From assembly GCA_036937835.1 (NCBI GenBank), contig CM072864.1, positions 1,183,501 to 1,247,500 of the forward strand: 64,000 nucleotides of DNA. The letters are read 5' to 3'. Positions within the stretch are counted from its first letter, which is position 1, and each line of letters opens with the position of its first letter. The position numbers and the translations under genes were made by a program. Below the pieces are notes generated by a model. The model did not search any database and was not told where the DNA came from. It saw only the letters and a list, made by a program, of their open reading frames with translations. The DNA comes from Pampus argenteus. Lineage: Eukaryota > Chordata > Actinopteri > Scombriformes > Stromateidae. Positions 22,929 through 33,731 of this stretch are shown here, piece after piece.

Positions 22929-25329
22929 CCTGAGGAGGAAACAAACAGCTGTGAGCGGGTTATCCTTAATGTCACCCATTACTTTATATTCACACTGAGT
23001 CTAATGGCTCCCTGTAATGTTGACAGTCAAATCCATCTCTGTGCTTCAATGCAGCTTTCAGTGACTTCCACTTCAAACCAAAACAACCTAAAGTGAAGAA
23101 ATCTGAGTGTTCATCGAGATGAAGAGAAGCAGATACAAAGCTGGGCTCCCACTGTTATAAACAGATGGAAGTGACGTTATCTTAAAATGTGTAGAAATCA
23201 AACCAGAACGACTCAAGAGCTTTTGGGAGAGAAACACAAGTTCTATCTATCTATCTATCTATCAATACTGAAACATTAAAGTGACAGTCATCATGGTGCA
23301 TCTAACATATGTATTTGTCTTTCTATCGTGTAATCTTTTCAATAGAAGAAGACAACAAACTTCTTATGGACGGATGTGAGTCTCAATGCTGGTATGTGTT
23401 AAACACAATAACAACAATAATCTGACATTACGTCAACATTTTATGTCACCTGGTTGTTATTCTGAGTGAACTCAGGTGTGTTTAGTGTGTTGACTTTGAA
23501 CTTTGAAAAGTGTGGAGCACAGAGCCACAGAAATAACATCTTTATACCTTTATAACTTATTCATGTTAAAACTCAACTGCATTATGTATGTGCACTTCTG
23601 CACTGATTTCACAAGCTCAAGTAATGACTTAATAAACACTCAGGTCTATACACGCAGCACAGGAGAGCTGTATGAAACACACAACACACGAGTAAACACG
23701 GGCGGAGACACAAACAGCCACGGGCTCTCAGGTTAATGATAATAAATGATTCAACCTGCTCACAACAAATCAAAGAAACCAGCTTCCTGAAGGAGGAAGA
23801 GGAAATAAAAGCAGACAGAAACCTGCACGTCTGTTTGTGTAAATTCATTCACTCATATATTCACCATGATGTACACAACAACTCACATACATGTAAAGTA
23901 CAACATCCCTGTTCAGTTCCAGTCAGGGACCTTTGGTGTCTCTCTGTCAATCACTTAAAGCCTCCTATTGATTATTTGAACTTTAATATTTAATTTACGG
24001 TCACATTTGAGAGGCGAGAAGCAGGAAACATTGCTCATTTCTGCTTTAAAAAAATAACAAACTATTGATTGATTAGGTTCATTTTCTGTCAATCAACTGA
24101 TCGTAGCAGCTTGAATCAATGTTTCTTTCTTTCCTGTATCTCAGCTTTTTCTCTCTACTTAAGGTGTGACCCAGACATTTTCTGTCTTCCTCCTTTTTCA
24201 TCATGATATTTATTTCTTTGACTCATTTTTAAATATGTCGACATGCCTAAGTTGACGGTCCACCGTCACTGGATGAAGGAAGAACTACTGCACCGTGTTA
24301 ACCGTGTGTCACAATCACAAAACATGTGATGAACAAGGAACAGGAAAGTGAAAGCAAAAACACTGTGAAAACACATTATTCCATATTGATCACGGATATG
24401 ATCGGATCAAATCCGTGGTCACACACAAAATAAACTCTGGCAGCTACTGTTTACCTTTCAGCCAGGAGTGTTTGTTTGTTTGTTTGCTTTATAGTCCTGC
24501 CTCCCTCAAACTAACAGGCTGGAGATAAACAAGTGTTTGCTTCAATGATAAAATCTAATCCTTGATGCACTGCATGCTTCAAATGAAGAAATATCATACA
24601 TGTGTTGAGGCACACACAAACAGGAACAGACAAACAGCATCCGTCATGCATTCCTCACTGAAAACAGCATTAAGACAGAAAGTATGAGAAAGTATGAGAC
24701 TGGAAACATGGAGAAGTTCAGCCAGCCTGAACCAATCAGTTATTAACATGACTGTGGCCTTTCTGGAAGCTCTTCCTGCTTATTTTAACATGGATGGAAA
24801 CCAGCAGGGCGGAGACTGACAGCGGGAACCGGGAACACAAGTCACGGACAGCAGACACATTATATTACATACACATTATAATAATTATAATATAATTATA
24901 ATAATAATAATAATACTGTTATACGTTACTACCAGGAGCTGCTGACTGCTGGCTCAAAGAAAATTAGCTTTAGCTAGTTAATTGACGTGTTTTCTTAGCT
25001 GTTATAAAGCGTTAAATTAGATTACATCATGTTAGCTAACGTTATTAAGCTAACTGACAGTCATTAAAATTAACCAGCCGCTGTTAGCCGCTGTTAGCAG
25101 GTAGATTTCTCTTATTCAGTGATAAGACAGTCAACAGTTTACAGCAGATTATAACATGAATAAATAAAGAGTGCTGCTCCGGGTCGCTGAGCTGTGCCTC
25201 GTCTTTGTTCATGAACCGTAGCAGTTAGCTGTAACGCTAGCCTGTAACGTTAGCTTGTAACGCTAGCTGTAACGACGCCAGGACTCGGTACCGTTTGTCG
25301 GATTGTCCGACTCTAAACTTTAGTCCTAC
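22929..25329 (-). other. sdcbp2 5' intron
   Basis: Between the first coding exon and the probable non-coding first exon. Contains a short CTAT run (about 23244-23263) and an AT/TAA-rich patch (24860-24915). No gene recognised. Confidence 0.5.
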
Positions 25330-25530
25330 CTTTAACTTGTCGGTTGTAAGTGTGCTGGAGGACGTGGAGAGATGCGGAGGCCTGGCGGATATCAGCCGTG
25401 TGTCTGCTTTGTTTTCCTCCGTCGCTGAAACCAACTGACGGTGCCTGAAGGGGGTTTCTGGTAAGCGGGGTGACGTCACGGCTGGTTTCCTGGACACGCA
25501 AATCAACGTTGACGTAACACGTCACGCCTC
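25330..25530 (-). promoter_or_regulatory. sdcbp2: probable sdcbp2 promoter and non-coding first exon, with CRE sites
   Basis: A minus-strand donor (gtagga, just left of 25330) would end a non-coding exon, fitting the acceptor immediately before the ATG. Upstream is a CpG-richer patch with a perfect palindromic CRE, TGACGTCA (25471-25478), a CRE-like TGACGTAA (25510-25517) and a further ACGTCACG (25519-25526). This predicts CREB/ATF input. The TSS position is inferred. Confidence 0.5.
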
Positions 25531-27594
25531 CTATCGGTCACATGAGCCTCCCTCATCAAAGCAGATTTTTTCCATAACATCATTATGACACAGCTGATAA
25601 GTGAGCTTCATATAATTGTATAAGTCAAATGTGTTTTCTTATATTTCTTATATTTTCTTATATTTTTTTTCATTGATTGATTGATTTAAAGGACAGATTC
25701 ACAGTTTTTCCAGTGTGTCTTAAACCAACAGTCAGTAAATGAACAGTGAACATGTGTTTGTTGCTGTAATCATCCTCCTGTTCATACTGACCATTAGATC
25801 CCTTCATAACACACTTACAATGGAAGTGATGGACACTAAACCCACAAACATGGATTTAAAGTTTATGTGAAGCTAATATGAAGCTTCAAATCCAGCAGAT
25901 ATGTTTCAACGTTACAGTGTTTTTAGAGCCAAAGTCCCTCTTTTTGTTCCTATACTTCCACCACAGCTCAACAGGGAAACACAAAGAGGGAATTTGATGC
26001 TAAACAGACTGTAAATGTGTCAGATATCCACTTGATATGACTAACTCACACTGATGAAGCCTCAGAGAAGCTTCACTTTTAACAGCCAGTATGAATGGAA
26101 AGTGACTGCAAACAAAATCAGTTTAATTCTTATTGATTTCAGCTCTGATAAAAGCAAATAAATGTACCGTCCTATAAAATGCAAATGATAGACTGAAGTA
26201 ACTCTCTTCTCAGTTATGCAGCACATATTGCTTCAGCTGATATATTATTTATTGTGATGTTTCTGCAGGTCTGTGCTCACTTGTCTGTTCTGATGTCATC
26301 TAAGAGTATTTTTAAGTTTGTGAGCAACTTGATAAAGTGTGTGACTATAAGCAGTTACAGGCCCAGGACGCAAATATCATATCAAACCTTTCCATTATGG
26401 AAATTATATGAAGGAGGAACCGTCCACTGGTGACTTTTCTTTTAAATGATCTAATTCATGTAACAGTGATGACTGCTGTCTGTTAACCACTCACCCTGTT
26501 TAAATACGAGGAATGTGGCTGTAAATCCAGCCTACTGGGGTACTTCAAGTGTTGTAATGGCATTTAGCAGCAGATGATGTCACATCGGTTTTAATTGAGT
26601 CTTTATTTTATGGTGTAAAAACACTCTATTGCACGTAATAGTACTGCATTAAAAATAGGTAAACATATGGAAGTATTGTCAGCACTTCATACCAAATGTA
26701 TTGTTGGGTAAACCTGGATTAACGACTCAGGCCCCCAAAGCCCCAGACTCACTGTGTGTTAATTGGCTGTATCAGTAATCTCATTAACTGCTCCACTAAG
26801 TCTCCACTAAATCAAGTAATGCGAGTCCTGAGGTATTATCTAATCTGTATACAGTAGATAGACCTAAAGACCAAATGTTTATTGTTAACATGGTGTATAT
26901 TCAGAATTAAAATCATCTTTATTAAGTATGTTTAAGCAACAATTATTACTGTAAATTAAAATAATCTGACTCTGGTTTAGTGGCTCAAATAGTAAAAAGA
27001 AGTAGATAAACGTGAACAATATATAGAGCCTGTTCACACGTGTTTAATTAAAGAGCCTCAAAAACTAAATACTAAGACAGGTCTCATGAATAATGACAGA
27101 TAAAGGCCCAACATCACATTTCTTTCTCTGGGGGTCCAACAGGTAAATCCAGCCATGTTGTTGGGCATTTTAATCTTACATTTTAAATCTAAAATAAGTA
27201 ATTTAAGTAGAAATGTGAACCAGAAGTATAAAGTTGAATCAAACGGGTTTAAAGAAGTAAGGAGCATGTAGACCTACTTTCAGTACTTGAGTGAATGTAT
27301 TTTAGTCACCACCACATCATTAATGTAAAAGATTAAAAACACAAACACACATAGAGAGTGACAACATGTGAAAAACATCCTTCCAGAGGCGGGTGGAGAG
27401 CACTTCTTTTATTTTAAATATGTCATCATTGGTTTAGCCTGCATACAGTAACGTATCAGCACATAACTACACAGTACAGAGGTGGACTGCTGCCACACCA
27501 GCTGCAGCTTGGCCAATATGTAACATTGACAGCCATAATCAATATCTGACAGCCAGGCCAGCATATTCCTTCATTTAAACTCCATTTAAAACTA
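25531..27594. other. intergenic space with dispersed repeat copy B
   Basis: No gene recognised. Contains copy B of the dispersed repeat (25690-26120); the rest is AT-rich unique-looking sequence. Confidence 0.5.
25690..26120 (+). repeat. dispersed repeat, copy B (longest copy)
   Basis: Shares near-identical sequence with 6590-6850 (same strand) and 33600-33731 (opposite strand). It starts around aaaggacagattcacag and extends past cagatatccacttgatatg, which copy C also shares. Ends are approximate. Confidence 0.8.
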
Positions 27595-27615
27595 TTTATT
27601 TGAGATATAAAAGCA

Positions 27616-27666
27616 CTAGGATGTGTCAGCATTTTTCAGGTAGGCCGCGTGGCACTTTGCTGACAC
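27616..27666 (-). CDS. terminal-exon-like segment of unknown gene
   Basis: On the minus strand a very strong acceptor (gttttgtttttttcctgtcag region) is followed by an open phase-0 reading VSAKCHAAYLKNADTS and a TAG stop. AATAAA lies just beyond (27595-27600). I do not recognise the peptide. It may be an alternative last exon of fkbp1a, a piece of another gene, or chance. Confidence 0.25.
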   Translation of the reverse strand: MSAKCHAAYLKNADTS

Positions 27667-28693
27667 CTGACAGGAAAAAAACAAAACACCAGCTCATACA
27701 GGTTAAACACTAGCTTTGTTGATCTCAGAGATAGAAAGTTGGCATCTGAAAAATACATAATTGAAATTGTTACACAAAATAAGTTTGGGGGAGGTCACAA
27801 TCTGATTGATTCCTCAACCCCTTTTTGTAAATTTCAAGCATTTCCCCTTTTTCTAAGAAAAGAATAACAAACTCCAATTAATGTGCATCAACGCGAATCC
27901 TGTCGTAGCACTGTTTGATTGTGTATGGCTTTAAATGGGGTTTAAAGACTTTGGCGAGATGAAAAGGCAATGGTAATGCAACTGGGATGCAAAGCTTTCC
28001 ACGCGGACATACTAAGGTTTCGGCCGGGCCTCGGACATGCAGGCGGGGTAAAGAAGTTGTCATGTGTCTGGTGAAAATATTTAGGCACACGTTGGAACTA
28101 TCGATGACTGTGATTGGTTGCGCCATTTACCCTTCTTTAGCTCACACGCCGCTGTTAAAAATGTCCATGAAAAAGTTAACACAGTAGTAGTATATACAAA
28201 TAGGCATTTTTTTATAGCAAGCTCAGTTCCTACAGTGACAATGATGTAGCACTGAATCCAGCGCTGAGCCCTGTCTCTCTAACAGAAAGGTTTTATTTGT
28301 TTGTTTAGATACAAATGTGTGCTTTTATTTATGTTTTGTACACTTTTTGTTTCTGTGATATAACAAATACCAGCTCTTAATCAATCTAATGCTAGTACGT
28401 ACAGTATTGATTATAGGAGGTGAACGTCGCTGCTAGTGGTTCATTGGTATCACTGTGGTTCACTTCTCAGCATAACCATGCACAACCAATACTGAGAAAA
28501 AAAAAACTACACACACAATGAAAAATAATCAAGATTAAGAATATGGAGGTTTGTAAGGTTATGAATGGAAAAATAGAATTAACTCAGTCACAGAGACAAA
28601 ATAATACAAACTGTCATAGTTTGATGAAATAATAACCATACATGTAGTGAAACTATAGACTCAAGCCTCTTATAGAATCAAGTGCAGACTCTC

Positions 28694-28729
28694 CTAGATT
28701 CTCTCCAAGTCACCCAGGTAGGAAGTCAC
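28694..28729 (-). CDS. second terminal-exon-like segment of unknown gene
   Basis: On the minus strand the acceptor tcttgattgtcttacag is followed by phase-0 VTSYLGDLERI and a TAG stop. Together with 27616-27666 it looks like one of two alternative last exons. Phase 0 is compatible with the fkbp1a exon 3 donor, but nothing else ties them. Confidence 0.2.
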   Translation of the reverse strand: MTSYLGDLERI

Positions 28730-29067
28730 CTGTAAGACAATCAAGAGGGAAAATTCACGATGAAGCACAATAACAGCCTCCAGTGTCACCTGCCAAAGGG
28801 TTCAATCACACAGCTACTGAGAAATGTCTCTGCTCCATCAAACACATCTTCCATCAACACCTCCATAATTATTAACATTAACTGTAGTTGTCATTCATAA
28901 CTGCTGTATTCATGCTGTATGAATCAAAATATTGTCACAGTTAGTTTTAAACATACAGTTAAATAAACACAGTTAAATAAGACAAAAACAAAAACCAGCT
29001 GATTTCAAACAGTTGTAAAAGCGTGTGTTGTTTTCATGATATCCGCCCATGTATGTCCACTGTATTC

Positions 29068-29073
29068 TTTATT
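29068..29073 (-). promoter_or_regulatory. candidate poly(A) signal of fkbp1a
   Basis: Minus-strand AATAAA about 1.2 kb past the fkbp1a stop. Others lie at 28324-28329 and 28292-28297. Confidence 0.35.
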
Positions 29074-29576
29074 TTCCACCATGAGCTGTGGATATTGTGA
29101 CTATCTGTCTGGAGGCTTCTGGATCACAAGGCTACAGTGAACTGAACTGTACTGATGTGAAATAATGTCTCGTTGTGATAAAGGTTGTAGATTATCAATA
29201 AATCACTTTCATATATGTAGCACATATGTAGGACGTGTGTTTGCACCCTTCGCTCACGGCAGGATTCGATACTCAATAAATCTTTACATGATTTTAGTTC
29301 CATAAACTATATATATATAAACTGCAGCATGGTTAGTTTTCCGATGACCGTATGAGGTTTTGCATGTTTTAGGCAACAGTAACTAACTGTGTTGCAGCAT
29401 CCCTCAACGGCACAAATGTCTCTTGAATAAACTGCGTGAACTTATTGTCCCGTTAACAATCAAGCTAGCTAGTGAGTTTTTCCCTCTTTCAGTAACTGAA
29501 TGAAATGATGGACAGACCTGTCTCTGGCAGTGAATGAGACAGCACAGAGGGAAGCTGCTAACCGTTAGCGGTCCAG

Positions 29577-30170
29577 CTACAACGATTCACCAACGAGACC
29601 TATTTGATTCAGCCCCTGGTGAATGTTTTTAAAGGTTTGCATCTTCTTTCTGTCTGGACGGATAAACTGGTTTCCCAAACTGTTTAATTCAGACTCGCTC
29701 TGCACTTCCTCTATACTGGAACATTCATTCAGTCCACTGTTGAGGTCGGCACAGTCTGTGGAAATACCGGATTTAAAAGTTCCTCCCAATGAAAACCTTT
29801 ATCAACCTGAGCAGACAGACAGTTGACATCTGTAGGATCACAAAGATACGAGCTGCTGAGGCGCTCTGAGGGGTCAAAGGTCTCAGCAAAACAAAATAAC
29901 GCAACATGTTGTCATCCGGTAACTTAAAGTGTCACATAGAGGACATGCACGCACCCATGGATCACTTGATAACATGAATTCTGCTGTTTCTCTCCGTTGC
30001 AACAAAAGATAAAACACTTGCAGCTGTGATAACTTTGCAGAGCTGTTAGTATTAAACACTGCTGTGTCTGATAAACCTTTAAATGCCTTAATCTGCAGCT
30101 CCCACTCGACTTCCTGGAGCCTCTTGCATTGTTTTAATGCAGGGTGGTGATTCATGGCTAAAACATGCAA
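29577..30170 (-). other. unassigned ORF fragments just downstream of fkbp1a
   Basis: Three minus-strand open stretches in different frames follow the fkbp1a stop by under 100 nt: about 30155-29883 (begins MNHHPALKQCKRLQEVEW), about 29875-29745 (TFDPSERLSSSYLCDP) and 29789-29577 (contains IRPDRKKMQTFKNIHQG). Composition is protein-like, and acceptor-like sites (e.g. tatttccacag at about 29754) precede two of them. A minus AATAAA at 29068-29073 suggests that all may simply be fkbp1a 3' UTR. Not recognised. Confidence 0.25.
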
Positions 30171-30244
30171 AAGTCAACAGTAACCAGCAGATTGTAACTT
30201 GCTGCAGATTACTTACACAAATAATAAAATGCAGTGGATTTGTT

Positions 30245-30373
30245 TCATTCCAAACTCAGCAGCTCAACGTCAAAGATGAGGGTGGCGTTAGGAGGGATGA
30301 TGCCCGGGTGGCCTTTGTTTCCGTAAGCGTAGTCAGGTGAACAGGTCAGCTTGGCTCGTTGGCCAACACTCAT
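30245..30373 (-). CDS. fkbp1a: fkbp1a coding exon 4
   Basis: Encodes MSVGQRAKLTCSPDYAYGNK, GHPGIIPPNATLIFDVELLS and LE-stop. Acceptor cttcttcctccag. Contains the 80s loop and the last strand. Confidence 0.96.
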   Translation of the reverse strand: MSVGQRAKLTCSPDYAYGNKGHPGIIPPNATLIFDVELLSLE

Positions 30374-33311
30374 CTGGAGGAAGAAGGAGGCAGCCGACAC
30401 AAACAGAGGAGAGAGAAGGAGACAGCGGGAGTCATGTGATGTGGAGCAGCTGGAAGACACCGTTAATTAGTCCAAGTTGGATAATTAACAACATCTCTCA
30501 TACTAATGATGCTTCATTGATTATTATTATTATCTAATTCTTATTATAACTTTAATTGCAGCATATTTGATGTTGTAATTAATAAGATGCATTATTCAGA
30601 TAACAAAACACTGATATTCTAACATACAAACAAAGTGCATTAACCTCGACTGCGTGAATCTACAGGACCTCCATACAGGCAGCAGGCCTGAGTGTGACAT
30701 ATAGAGCATGTTGTATCGGTCCACTGTTTGCAGCATTAATGGAAATCTTTGAGTTAAGACTCGATAATGGAACCATATCAATAAATTAATGTATTACAGC
30801 AGAACGACATTATAAGCCGCAGAATGCATTTCCTGTCTCGCACTCTGTCACACTTTATTTCTGCCTGTGACTCATGACTGTTGAAGCTTTTTGGCTGCGT
30901 GACTTTTTTTCTGGAATCTGTCTGAAGCAATCGCATTGATAAACACACATATACAGCATGTCAAGTAACACTGAGGGGCTGAATGACAGCAACAAAGCTA
31001 ACATTTAGATTCACAGTTACCTGCACTACACCTTCTTCCCAGCCTCGGATCACCTCCTGCTTGCCGATCTTGAACCTGAAAGGCTTGTCCCGATCACGGG
31101 ACGAGTCAAACTTACGTCCATCTGTCAAGGAGCCTATAGGAACACAGGGATTGATAGAGATCAATGAATCATCAATGACTTCTGTACAGATTTGATAATA
31201 CAATGATGGACAGATTCTGTCTTTCTGTGCGACAACATTCAGATGGAAGAAGCTGTATAATGTCAGGATGTGATAACCATCTTCCCTGCTGTGTGTATAT
31301 TGAGCAGCGCAAATGAAGAGATTCCAAGGATCTCAGAAATAGCCGCCGCAGCTGTCTGCAGGGTCGGTTTCAACGTGACAGTCAGGAAAACACAAGCAGC
31401 AATCTGCAGAATAGCAGCCCTCCAAGACTATTTACACCAGCGCTATTACTGTTATTAGCACCAGCGAGGCAGCGTGTGGGAGAAGGTGTGTGTTGTTGGG
31501 CACATCAGGGGGCGGGCTGGCAAGATGCAGCCTGCAAACCAGATACAGTTCCTGGATACCGACAGCAGCCGAGCGGAGTTATCTATAAGAGATAAAACAT
31601 TTCCTTTCCAAAACTCCAGAATCTGAGTTTTGATCTTCGTTTGGACGTCTACATTGACAAAGGCTTGTGTAATGGAATATCCTGTTTCATGTTGCATTTC
31701 AAAGCCGCTTTGTAGGCTGACAGGAAGGGAGACCGCCCAGAGAGGAAATCCTGTAGTTTGAAGGGAGGCCGATCTTCCTCATGCCTAAAAAAAATACATC
31801 AGTGGGCAAAGAGCCAAAGACCCAAATCAGGACAAGTTACATAATCCTGAAGCAAAGAGGCTTGTATTACAGGGTGAGTTACGTCTGTCTCACCAGGCAA
31901 GAAGACTCGGACCAACTTTGGAAAACTAAGAACAGGTGCTGACGTAGAGTCCAACACACTGGGAGCAAAACACACCTGGAATCTCACAAATATCTCAACA
32001 ACTGGTGGATGATTGAAATGTATATTCATGGTGCCCAGAGGATGAACATCATAGCAGGCTGTAAACACTTAGGATATAATTAAAGATGAAACAATTATAA
32101 GCAGAAATTCACTGTTTCATTAACTGACTGCAGAGACCAAATGATTAATAAATATAATAATAATATAGACTGCTGTGTATAGTAGGAATACCTTATATTA
32201 CAGTAATATCAGCAGTAGTCAGATATTGTTGCCTTATTGTCGCCCAGACGGTGATAATCCGCTCGGCTGAAGGCACAGACCCCCCACAACCCAACAAAGA
32301 CACAAGCGCTGGAAACCAGACGGGATTTAAAGGCTGGAGCTGTCTGTCTGTCTGTCCCTCTATCTGTCTGTCTGTGTGTGTGTGTCTGTGTGTCTGTCTA
32401 TCTATCTATCTGTCTGCCTGTCTGTGTGTCTTCCTGTCTGTCTGTCTATCTATCTGTCTGTCTGTCTGTCTGCCTCTCTGTCCCTCTCCCTGTCTGCCTG
32501 CCCGTCTGTCTCTCTCCCTGTCTCTCAGTCCCTCTCCCTGTCTGTCCCTCTCCCTGCCTGTCTGTCTCTCTCCCTGTCTGTCTCTCTGCCTGTCTGTCTC
32601 CCTGTCTGTCCCTCTCCCTGTCTGTCTCTCAGTCCCTCTGCCTGTCTGTCTCTCAGTCCCTCTGCCTGTCTGTCCCTCTCCCTGTCTGTCTCTCTGTCTG
32701 CCTGTCTGTCTCTCTGCCTGTCCCTCTCCCTGTCTGTCTCTCAGTCCCTCCCTCTGAGTGAACCCTGCAGGACTCTGTCTCCTGTAGTTGTGTAATGTCT
32801 CCAGACTGGACAGATGTCCACATTGTCTCCTCCTGGTCTTGTGAGACTGTCGGAGATGATTTTACGCAGTGATGAAGGCAGCGTGCCGGGACACCGCGTC
32901 ACCGCTGCCGGGGACATGATGACCACATCCCGGTGTCTTGTGGGGAGACACGCTGTGGTGAAGGGGTTAAATTTGGGTGACTGACAGTCATGCCTCTTTG
33001 CCCTACTGAGAAATGACTGGCTGGAGGCACCGAGACATGTCTGGAGTTTAATGTTCCAGTTACAACAACCGACGGCTTTAAACTACTTCCTTATTCCAAA
33101 CTCACCGACATAATGAACCACGCACGTCTGTCCTTTTTTGGGGAAAGTCCTTCCTGTGGAGAAACCAAACAGGCGCTTAATATAACGGCGCAATTCATCA
33201 AGGCAGCGTATCTGCGCCTGTTAGATACATGCAAACAGACGAGTGCACATTTTGCACCAGGCCGTTTCCTTTACCGTCTCCCGGGGTTATTGTCTCGATT
33301 TCGACTCCCAT
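30245..33311 (-). CDS. fkbp1a: FKBP12 peptidyl-prolyl isomerase, four coding exons
   Basis: FKBP12 is a cytosolic cis-trans prolyl isomerase that binds FK506/rapamycin, stabilises ryanodine receptors and restrains TGF-beta type I receptors. Exons in transcript order: 33311-33275, 33153-33106, 31133-31021, 30373-30245. All are GT-AG with phases 1, 1, 0, the human FKBP1A structure. The product is exactly 108 aa including Met. Visible active-site residues (Met = 1): Y27, F37, D38, F47, V56, I57, W60, Y83, H88, I91, I92, F100, all family-typical. It starts MGVEIETITPGDG (as in FKBP12.6), but RGWEEGVVQMSVGQRAKL favours FKBP12, as does the position between sdcbp2 and nsfl1c. Two local differences: GSLTDGRKFD where mammals have GMLEDGKKFD, and YGNKGHPG in the 80s loop where mammals have YGATGHPG. 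It appears intact. Confidence 0.95.
31021..31133 (-). CDS. fkbp1a: fkbp1a coding exon 3
   Basis: Encodes SLTDGRKFDSSRDRDKPFRF and KIGKQEVIRGWEEGVVQ, the heart of the ligand pocket. Acceptor tgttcctatag, donor gtaact. Confidence 0.96.
31134..33105 (-). other. fkbp1a intron 2
   Basis: Nearly 2 kb. Holds the CTGT/CCCT microsatellite array (32339-32757); no other element recognised. Confidence 0.7.
32339..32757. repeat. CTGT/CTCT/CCCT tetranucleotide array
   Basis: Over 400 nt of plus-strand ctgtctgt, tctctccctg and ccctctgcctg units in an fkbp1a intron. Cys/Leu/Ser/Pro-rich ORFs in three frames are by-products. Subrepeats such as ctgtctctcagtccctct recur, showing higher-order duplication. Confidence 0.95.
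33106..33153 (-). CDS. fkbp1a: fkbp1a coding exon 2
   Basis: 48 nt encoding RTFPKKGQTCVVHYV. Acceptor gtttctccacag, donor gtgagt. Confidence 0.95.
33275..33311 (-). CDS. fkbp1a: fkbp1a coding exon 1
   Basis: The ATG at 33311 begins MGVEIETITPGD and the exon ends inside the next Gly codon. Donor gtaaag. A GC-rich, CpG-containing flank (33312-33420) is the likely promoter and 5' UTR. Confidence 0.95.
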
Positions 33312-33480
33312 TTCGCGGTGTGTTGCGGAGCTGCCCTGCGCCCGGTAACACACTCTTCCCGCAGTCTGTCTGTCTGCTCCTCCGGCGGATGTTCTCAGCT
33401 GTCTGTCTCCGTCTCTGCAGGGAGACCAGCGTCACTTACTCTCTACTACACTTCCGCTCAAGACCCTTCAAAGTAAAAGA
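33312..33480 (-). promoter_or_regulatory. fkbp1a: probable fkbp1a promoter and 5' UTR
   Basis: A CpG-richer block directly upstream of the start codon, in contrast to AT-rich surroundings. The exact TSS is not visible. Confidence 0.4.
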
Positions 33481-33599
33481 GAAGGCAGGAAAGAGAATGA
33501 AACAAACAGGACAGAAACTGGTGTTAACGTCCTCTATAAAACATTAAAAGGCAGGTTCTTAGTGTGTTAAAACACTGGATGTTAAGAGAGTCTGAGTTA

Positions 33600-33731
33600 G
33601 TATCATATCAAGTGGATATCTGACACATTTACAGTCTGTTTAGCATCAAATTCCCTCTTTGTGTTTCCCTGTTGAGCTGTGGTGGAAGTATAGGAACAAA
33701 AAGAGGGACTTTGGCTCTAAAAACACTACAG
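33600..33731 (-). repeat. dispersed repeat, copy C (inverted)
   Basis: The reverse complement matches about 25915-26045 almost base for base, including the cagatatccacttgatatg end and the accaccacagctcaacagg core. It lies just upstream of fkbp1a. Confidence 0.85.

Noticed and set aside
27878..28126. 82-codon minus ORF between the two terminal-exon-like segments
   Set aside because: No splice context, no recognised motif; probably chance or old transposon debris.
32251..32795. Cys/Leu/Ser/Pro-rich ORFs up to 168 codons in three frames
   Set aside because: Produced by the CTGT/CCCT array in an fkbp1a intron; no splice sites or family motifs.
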